From NCBI GenBank assembly GCA_009778535.1, contig WRJP01000064.1, positions 1-9,811 on the forward strand: DNA of 9,811 bases. The letters are read 5' to 3'. The position numbers and the translations under genes are program-made. The notes beneath the pieces are model-generated. The model saw only the letters and a list, made by a program, of their open reading frames with translations, did no database searches and was not told where the DNA came from. Of this stretch, positions 4,889-9,811 are shown in pieces. Position 1 is the stretch's first letter, and every line of letters begins with the position of its first letter. The DNA is from Propionibacteriaceae bacterium (GTDB lineage Bacteria > Actinomycetota > Actinomycetes > Propionibacteriales > Propionibacteriaceae).

Positions 4889-6478
4889 ATGCAATCAGTC
4901 ACCCCGGTAGAATCCGATTCTGCCCATGAGGATGATGCTTTGGTTCGTTCGGGTTTTCGTTCGGTGTTGCGGGTTGGTGTGCCGTTGTGGGTGTTGGCTG
5001 GGTTGGCGGTTGTTTGTTTGGGCATTGGTTTTGTTGTTGGTGGTGTGGTGCGTTCTCCTGAGGATGTGGCTGCGGCGTCGCGTCCGCCTGCTGCTGGTTT
5101 GATTACGGCACGGGTGGAGGCTCGCCAGATTTCGGCTGTGGTTTCGGGGCGGGCTGATGTGGAGTTTTCCGACCCGGTGGTGGTTGATCCGCCGATTCCG
5201 TTGGGTGTGGATGCTGCGATTGTGACTGGTCGAGTACCGCAGGTTGGGGTTGAGGTGTCGGCGGGCATGGTGTTGTTGGAAGTTTCTGGTCGTCCGGTGA
5301 TTGTGTTGCCTGGGAAGTTTTCGGCGTATCGCTCGTTGGGTGCAGGTTCGGTTGGGCCAGATGTTGCACAGTTACGTAAGGCTTTGAGTGGGTTGGGGTA
5401 TGCCGCTGGTAATGGTGGTCAGACTTATGATGCGGCGCTTGCGGCGGCGGTCAAGCAGCTTTATAAGGATGCGGGCTATCCAGCTCCAGGGTCACAAAAT
5501 TTGGACTCTCAGGGGGCGGTCAGTCAAGCCCAGGATGGGCTTTCTGATGCGAAAGATGCCCAGAGCCAGGCTTCTAAGCAGGTAACAAAGGCCAAGAGTG
5601 CGGTTTCGGCTGCTGAGAAGAGTGTCACTGCTGCTAAAAAGTTGACTGGTGAGGATGCGGCACAAACGCTTGCGGCGGCGCGTGCCGACCTGGAGCAGGC
5701 AAAAGAGGCGTTGGCTGACGCGCAGCAGAGTTTGAAGTTAGCTAAACGTGAAGTGAGCCGGGCACAGACAGCCCTTGATGGGGTGCGTAAGGCGGCTTGG
5801 ACGCCACTGCCAATGGGTGAAGTCATTTTCGTTTCGGATTTACCGCGGCGGGTCGATGCGGTGAATGTGAAGGTAGGTCAAGACCTTTCAGCATCGCCTG
5901 CTACGAATGTTTATGGTCGTGATGAGCCTTCGGGGGCTTTGGTGCTTGCTGGTGCTGAACTTACGGTGAAAGCTAATGTGAGTGCTGCCGAGGGCCAGTT
6001 GTTGCAGGTGGGTGGACAGGTGGCGTTGACTGCCCATGATGGTAGCCAGGTTACGGGTGTGATCACCTCTATCTGTGATCAAACAACTGAAAATGTTCCC
6101 AATGAAAGTTTCACGTCATGTCAGGTGGGGATTGCGGTTGAATCACTAACGCCAGAAACCCGCGATGGGTTGGTTGGGAATGTTTTGGCGACTTTCCAGG
6201 TGGGTCGTTCTGCCCCCGATGGGTTGGTGGTGCCGGTGGCTGCGGTATCGGCTGATTCGTCGCGACAAGCTCGCGTGGAAGTAGTGGTCGGTGAGTTGGT
6301 GAGGGGCCAGCCTGCCGCTGCGCAACCTACCCAGATAGTGCTTGTTGAGACCGGATTGTCTGCGCAAGGATATGTGGAAATCGTTTCGGCTACACCGCCG
6401 TTGCACGCTGGTGATTTGGTGGTAGTGGGTCAAGGTGTTGCCCCAGCGGGGACACCTACTGTAGAGGCTACACCGTGA
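4889..6478 (+). CDS. HlyD/MacA-like membrane-fusion protein with peptidoglycan-binding domain
   Basis: 529 aa, the extracytoplasmic adaptor of an ABC exporter. A short cytoplasmic N-terminus is followed by one TM helix (about 34-53), a first beta/lipoyl-like half (about 70-140), and a PG_binding_1-type repeat (about 153-197, S-V-G-P-D-V-A-Q-L-R-K-A-L and T-Y-D-A-A-L-A-A-A-V-K-Q-L-Y). Next comes an Ala/Lys/Gln-rich coiled coil (about 208-302), then the second lipoyl/beta-barrel and membrane-proximal parts (about 303-515). The layout is typical of Gram-positive adaptors that touch the cell wall rather than a TolC channel. Cys396 and Cys411 are the only extracytoplasmic cysteines and could pair. 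The stop codon overlaps the GTG of the ATPase gene by 4 bases (GTGA), so translation is coupled. Substrate unknown: peptide, lantibiotic-like toxin, drug or envelope lipid are all possible. Confidence 0.88.
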   Translation: MQSVTPVESDSAHEDDALVRSGFRSVLRVGVPLWVLAGLAVVCLGIGFVVGGVVRSPEDVAAASRPPAAGLITARVEARQISAVVSGRADVEFSDPVVVDPPIPLGVDAAIVTGRVPQVGVEVSAGMVLLEVSGRPVIVLPGKFSAYRSLGAGSVGPDVAQLRKALSGLGYAAGNGGQTYDAALAAAVKQLYKDAGYPAPGSQNLDSQGAVSQAQDGLSDAKDAQSQASKQVTKAKSAVSAAEKSVTAAKKLTGEDAAQTLAAARADLEQAKEALADAQQSLKLAKREVSRAQTALDGVRKAAWTPLPMGEVIFVSDLPRRVDAVNVKVGQDLSASPATNVYGRDEPSGALVLAGAELTVKANVSAAEGQLLQVGGQVALTAHDGSQVTGVITSICDQTTENVPNESFTSCQVGIAVESLTPETRDGLVGNVLATFQVGRSAPDGLVVPVAAVSADSSRQARVEVVVGELVRGQPAAAQPTQIVLVETGLSAQGYVEIVSATPPLHAGDLVVVGQGVAPAGTPTVEATP

Positions 6479-7191
6479 GTTCAGCGCCGCCGGTTGCGCA
6501 ACTGCGTCATGTTGTTCGGGTTTTTGCTGGCACGCCACCGGTTTTAGCTGTCAACGATGTTTCGTTGCGGGTGGAGGCGGGGGATTATTTGGCGATCATG
6601 GGGGTTTCTGGTTCGGGTAAATCCACGCTGCTGAACTTGTTGGGACTGTTAGATCGTCCTACTTCTGGTAGTTACGAACTTGGCGGGGTTGATTCGACCA
6701 CGCTGGGGGAGCGGCAACGCTGCCAGCTACGTGGAACGATGTTGGGGTTTGTGTTCCAATCGTTTCATCTGTTGCCAGATCGTACCGTGTTGGAGAATGT
6801 GCTGTTAGGGATGGCGTATTCGGGTGTGGAACGCTCGATGCGGATGCGGCGAGCGCAGCAGGCGCTGGCGCAGGTGTCGATGACCCACCGTGCCGGTTTC
6901 CATCCGACCACGCTGTCTGGTGGTGAACGGCAACGGGTGGCCATTGCAAGGGCGTTAGCGGCACGTCCGAAGATTTTGTTAGCTGATGAGCCTACTGGGA
7001 ATCTCGATCAAAACACTTCCGATGAAATCATGGATGTGATTGGGGAGTTACGTGACCACGGGTTGACTTTGGTAGTGGTAACTCACGACCAGCAGGTTGC
7101 TGCTAGAGCTGACCGTATCGTGGCGATGCGTGACGGCCGTATTGATACTGAAGGAGTATTCGCACCAGTTTTGGATGTTCACCATGACTGA
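6475..7191 (+). CDS. MacB/LolD-type ABC transporter ATP-binding protein
   Basis: 238 aa, a cytoplasmic ATPase that powers the permease encoded next. Walker A is G-V-S-G-S-G-K-S-T (43-51), the Q-loop Gln95 lies in F-V-F-Q-S-F-H-L-L-P, the signature is L-S-G-G-E-R-Q (147-153), Walker B is I-L-L-A-D-E-P-T-G-N-L-D (Asp171, Glu172), and the H-loop is His204. All catalytic elements are intact and the length is standard. The P-T-S-G and D-E-P-T-G-N-L-D wording is that of the MacB/LolD/FtsE group. GTG 6475 overlaps the upstream stop by 4 bases, and the end overlaps the permease start by 8 bases. Confidence 0.95.
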   Translation: MSSAPPVAQLRHVVRVFAGTPPVLAVNDVSLRVEAGDYLAIMGVSGSGKSTLLNLLGLLDRPTSGSYELGGVDSTTLGERQRCQLRGTMLGFVFQSFHLLPDRTVLENVLLGMAYSGVERSMRMRRAQQALAQVSMTHRAGFHPTTLSGGERQRVAIARALAARPKILLADEPTGNLDQNTSDEIMDVIGELRDHGLTLVVVTHDQQVAARADRIVAMRDGRIDTEGVFAPVLDVHHD

Positions 7192-8416
7192 TCATGTGGT
7201 ACCTAGACGCGATAGGTTCGGGGCACAGGATGTGCTCACCGAAGCTGTTCGAGGTCTTCCAGGTCGTCCTGGTCGTTTGCTGTTGGCAGTGTTGACGGTC
7301 ACACTTGGGGTTGGTTCACTGGTGGCTACGTTAGGTTTTGCGCAAACTGGAGCTCATCAGGTGGCGGCACGTTTTGATGCATTCGCTTCTACGCGGCTGG
7401 TGGCGGCTCCTGCAAAAAATATCCAAGACGATCATGACCTTGCGGTTATGCCTTGGGACAGTGACGAGCGTGCGCTGCGGCTCAACGGTGTTGTTGCTGC
7501 TGGACTAATCTGTGAACTTGATTCCAAAACTATGGTGATTAAAGCTGTGCCGCTGAATGACCCCGAGGCGATACCGCTGGCGCCGCCAGCTGTGGTCGCT
7601 GTGACTCCAGGGTTGTTCAGTGTCGTCGATGCCAGTCTGGTTGAGGGAACTTTCATCAATGCGTTCCATCAAGAAAACGCAGAGCTGGTAGCGGTATTGG
7701 GTGCCAACGCGGCAACGACGCTAGGAATAACTCGTGTCGATAACCAGCCAGCTATTTTCATTAACAATTTTTCGCTGACCGTTATCGGTATTTTGGACAC
7801 CGCCAGCTACCATCCAGAACTTCAAGATGCTGTCATCATTCCATTGTCGAGTGCCCGGAACTGGTTTGGGCTTGGCACTGCCGGTCAACTCGATCTTGAC
7901 ATTAGCCTTGGTGCTGGCGATCTGGTGGCTTCACAACTGCCAACTATGTTGAACCCTAACGACCCCAGCGGGTATGCCATCACTAAACCGGTAGCGGCCA
8001 GTGTGATACGCAGCCAACTTTCTGGTGATGTTGACGCTTTATTTCTTGGTTTTGGACTGATAGCGCTGGTCATCGGCTCGTTGACCACAGCGGCGATCAC
8101 CTCGTTGGCGGTCATGGAACGCCGCGGGGAGATCGGACTAAGGCGCGCGTTGGGGGCTACCCGCGGCCAAATCGGAGCCCAATTCCTTACCGAAACTGGC
8201 ATCATCGGTCTGCTGGGTGGGCTGTTAGGAGCTGCCGGTGGTGTCCTAGTCGTAGTCGGGGTATGCGCCGCCAATTCTTGGACACCCATCCTTGATGTTC
8301 GTATCACAGTAGCCGCTACCTTGCTTGGTCTGGTCGCCGGAACCACCGCCGGAGTACTACCGGCCATCAAAGCCGCCCGCACCGAACCTGCCACCACCCT
8401 CCAAGCAGGCACCTAG
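7184..8416 (+). CDS. MacB/FtsX-like ABC transporter permease
   Basis: 410 aa, membrane subunit of the exporter. TM1 (about 32-54) is followed by a large extracytoplasmic MacB-PCD-like domain (about 55-284), then TM2 (about 285-309), the cytoplasmic coupling segment E-R-R-G-E-I-G-L-R-R-A-L-G-A-T-R-G-Q-I (312-330), TM3 (about 338-362) and TM4 (about 374-395). It closes with P-A-I-K-A-A-R-T-E-P-A, a hallmark of MacB-type FtsX permeases. Four TM helices match the type VII (mechanotransmission) ABC fold. The frame is open upstream to 7097, but ATG 7184, overlapping the ATPase stop by 8 bases, makes a standard N-terminus. ATG 7175 is an alternative with no better ribosome site. AAGGAG at 7151-7156 is a good Shine-Dalgarno word but is too far (27 bases) from the start. 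Confidence 0.93.
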   Translation: MTDHVVPRRDRFGAQDVLTEAVRGLPGRPGRLLLAVLTVTLGVGSLVATLGFAQTGAHQVAARFDAFASTRLVAAPAKNIQDDHDLAVMPWDSDERALRLNGVVAAGLICELDSKTMVIKAVPLNDPEAIPLAPPAVVAVTPGLFSVVDASLVEGTFINAFHQENAELVAVLGANAATTLGITRVDNQPAIFINNFSLTVIGILDTASYHPELQDAVIIPLSSARNWFGLGTAGQLDLDISLGAGDLVASQLPTMLNPNDPSGYAITKPVAASVIRSQLSGDVDALFLGFGLIALVIGSLTTAAITSLAVMERRGEIGLRRALGATRGQIGAQFLTETGIIGLLGGLLGAAGGVLVVVGVCAANSWTPILDVRITVAATLLGLVAGTTAGVLPAIKAARTEPATTLQAGT

Positions 8417-8494
8417 CCCGCCTACGGCAGATCGTAGCTACCCTCCCTCGTCGATACAAAGCCTACGGCTCCACTCAACCGACGCGGAATGCTG
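8417..8494. other. Intergenic gap between convergent genes
   Basis: 78 bases separate the permease stop from the recD stop. CTACG/CGTAG (8422-8437) and AGCC/GGCT (8460-8470) form small hairpins, and GCCTACGGC occurs twice (8420-8428, 8461-8469). Neither hairpin is followed by a T tract on either strand, so no intrinsic terminator can be called. Confidence 0.4.
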
Positions 8495-9811
8495 TCACAT
8501 AACGGTCAAACTTCGGGAGAGGCCGGAGGCGCGTGGGGCACGCTGAGAGACTGCATGTTGAAAGGCTTGGTCGCTGCCGATGATTTGAACGCGGGTTTTC
8601 GCTCGGGTGATTGCGGTGTAGAGCATTTCACGGTTTAGCAGCACAGAGTCCTGGCTTGGAAGAATCAAGGTTACAGCGTCGAATTGGCTGCCTTGGGCTT
8701 TATGCACAGTCAAGGCGTACGCATTTTCAACTTGGTCGAGCAAAAACACTGGCAGCGTACCAATCCGCGGGAAGAAAGCCACTTTAGATTCTGTGGAACT
8801 ATCCGCTATTACTACGCCAGTGTCGCCATTCCAAAGATCAAGGTCGGGATTATTTTTGGTCACCAACAGCGGTAAACCTAGCTGCCAGTCCGAGTCCAGA
8901 TCATATTCAAGACCAGCTTTGGCAAGATACAGCTTGATTTCCCGCGACCACCTTTCTACGCCATTGCTTCCACTGCGATTAGCGCAGAGCAGCCGGTGGG
9001 AATTCATGGCAGCGATGGCTTGCGAACCTAATCCTTGACGCGCCGCAGTGATCGCTGCAATGCCAGCGGCGGTAACTTGATTGCGCAGATCAGAGGCTTC
9101 GGTGTCGGCGAACAGCACGCCGTGAGCTTTCGCCAAATCTAGGCTAGTTAGCGGGTCGCCAGCCAGCACCGCATTAGCCAAATCATCAAGTGACCCGCTA
9201 AACCGGTGGTTTTTGTTTAATACGACGACATTTCCGGAAGGTTCCAGCCCAAAATCCGTCAAGCCTTGCGACAAAGCTGGGGTTGAACTCCAAGGATTTT
9301 CTGCAATGTCAGCCAACACTGCTCCAGCTTCGACCGGAGCGAGCTGATTGGGGTCGCCGACCAAAACCAAACGCGCATTTGGCCGCATTGCAGACAGCAG
9401 GCGAGACATCAGCACTACATTGACCATCGACGCTTCGTCTACCACGATGACATCGTATGGAAGCAGGTTGCTCGCATTGTGAAAGAACCTATTTCCTGAC
9501 ATTGGTGTCCAGCCCAAAAGCCGGTGCAGCGTCGTCGCCTGCAACAGTGTCAACTTGGCGACAACATCAGAAAAGTTCGCAGGAAAGTTCTCCACCGCTG
9601 CCGCGATGGCTTCTTCCATTCGAGCCGCTGCTTTTCCAGTTGGGGCGGCGATTGCGATTCGCAGGTCGGGGTCTATGTTCAGTAAAATGGCTGCCACCGG
9701 GAAATCGTGGCAGGCCTGCCAATGCCCGGGCCCCCCGCTTTTCACAGCACACCCCCCCAAGCCGCCCCCGCCAAAGCAAGGTTTCGCCGCTGGTCTTGGG
9801 TTTTTTCCGCA
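8495..9811 (-). CDS. recD: Exodeoxyribonuclease V subunit alpha, RecD helicase (5' truncated, disturbed near the window edge)
   Basis: C-terminal part of the SF1B 5'-3' helicase of RecBCD, which repairs double-strand breaks. Numbered in the clean 421-residue frame (9760 down to 8495), it shows motif Ia-like A-A-P-T-G-K-A-A-A-R-M (38-48), motif II D-E-A-S-M (108-112), motif III L-V-G-D-P-N-Q-L-A-P-V (133-143), N-G-D-T-G (311-315), V-H-K-A-Q-G-S-Q-F-D (352-361) and motif VI Y-T-A-I-T-R-A-K-T-R (381-390). The Walker A loop is not readable: G-G-P-G is followed by an out-of-frame stretch. Beyond 9760 the frame changes again, and A-E-K-T-Q-D-Q-R-R-N-L-A-L-A (9810 down) continues a normal RecD beginning. 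The damage sits in the last 115 bases, suggesting poor contig-end sequence rather than real decay. The N-terminal domain lies outside the window. recB and recC are not visible. Confidence 0.85.
   Translation of the reverse strand, partial: CGKNPRPAAKPCFGGGGLGGCAVKSGGPGHWQACHDFPVAAILLNIDPDLRIAIAAPTGKAAARMEEAIAAAVENFPANFSDVVAKLTLLQATTLHRLLGWTPMSGNRFFHNASNLLPYDVIVVDEASMVNVVLMSRLLSAMRPNARLVLVGDPNQLAPVEAGAVLADIAENPWSSTPALSQGLTDFGLEPSGNVVVLNKNHRFSGSLDDLANAVLAGDPLTSLDLAKAHGVLFADTEASDLRNQVTAAGIAAITAARQGLGSQAIAAMNSHRLLCANRSGSNGVERWSREIKLYLAKAGLEYDLDSDWQLGLPLLVTKNNPDLDLWNGDTGVVIADSSTESKVAFFPRIGTLPVFLLDQVENAYALTVHKAQGSQFDAVTLILPSQDSVLLNREMLYTAITRAKTRVQIIGSDQAFQHAVSQRAPRASGLSRSLTVM

Noticed and set aside
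4750..5268. Antisense open frame over the start of the membrane-fusion gene (172 codons)
   Set aside because: It is Thr/Pro-rich low-complexity translation opposite a convincing adaptor gene and crosses two sense genes.
7885..8412. Long open frame antisense to the permease gene (175 codons)
   Set aside because: The sense strand encodes a complete MacB-type permease end with conserved motifs. The antisense frame is Ser/Pro/Ala-rich with no domain and arises from third-position base bias.
8422..8437. Hairpin CTACG/CGTAG as a terminator between the convergent genes
   Set aside because: The stem is only five base pairs and has no T tract on either strand.
9758..9760. TTG 9758-9760 as the real start of the helicase gene
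   Set aside because: It would begin just before Walker A. Normal RecD-like residues continue upstream in another frame to the window edge, so the gene is truncated and frameshifted there.

Overview
The window looks like a chromosomal piece from a high-GC-branch Gram-positive bacterium (Actinomycetota) of moderate GC, plausibly an Actinomycetaceae-type genome. This rests on the RCK potassium channel type, lipoboxes with long Ser/Thr/Pro linkers, the HTH–PIN pair style, GTG and ATG starts overlapping the previous stop, and a peptidoglycan-binding membrane-fusion protein feeding a MacB-like ABC transporter. The genus is an inference. Both ends are truncated, and the right-hand end (roughly the last 115 bases) appears error-rich, as at a contig end.

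Layout on the + strand: the last 51 codons of an unidentified gene (1-156); a two-TM, one-pore potassium channel with a TrkA-N/RCK domain (196-1260) ending in a weak terminator; an intergenic region with an extended -10 box and a 17-bp palindrome; secreted lipoprotein 1 (1403-2509); an inverted repeat, a direct repeat and a probable leaderless start leading into an HTH antitoxin-like gene (2563-2895); an overlapping PIN-domain gene with a C-terminal cysteine motif (2879-3586); lipoprotein 2 (3724-4833), a paralogue of lipoprotein 1 whose signal-peptide start is displaced by one base at a G5 run; then a tightly coupled efflux operon of a membrane-fusion protein (4889-6478), an ABC ATPase (6475-7191) and a MacB/FtsX permease (7184-8416). 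Convergent on the - strand is the C-terminal two-thirds or so of recD (8495-9811, 5' incomplete).

How the genes may work together: the three transporter genes overlap by 4 and 8 bp and form a complete Gram-positive MacAB-like exporter. The adaptor carries a peptidoglycan-binding domain and a long coiled coil. Lipoprotein 2 lies 55 bp upstream and may share their transcript. The two lipoproteins share four conserved cysteines and several motifs, including C-M-K-x-x-G-F-x-Y and A-D-F-D-C-R, so they are a diverged duplicate pair now separated by a type II toxin-antitoxin-like module. The most interesting candidate system is this cysteine-rich lipoprotein pair plus the peptidoglycan-anchored exporter. 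The PIN protein with its zinc-ribbon-like tail is a second point of interest.
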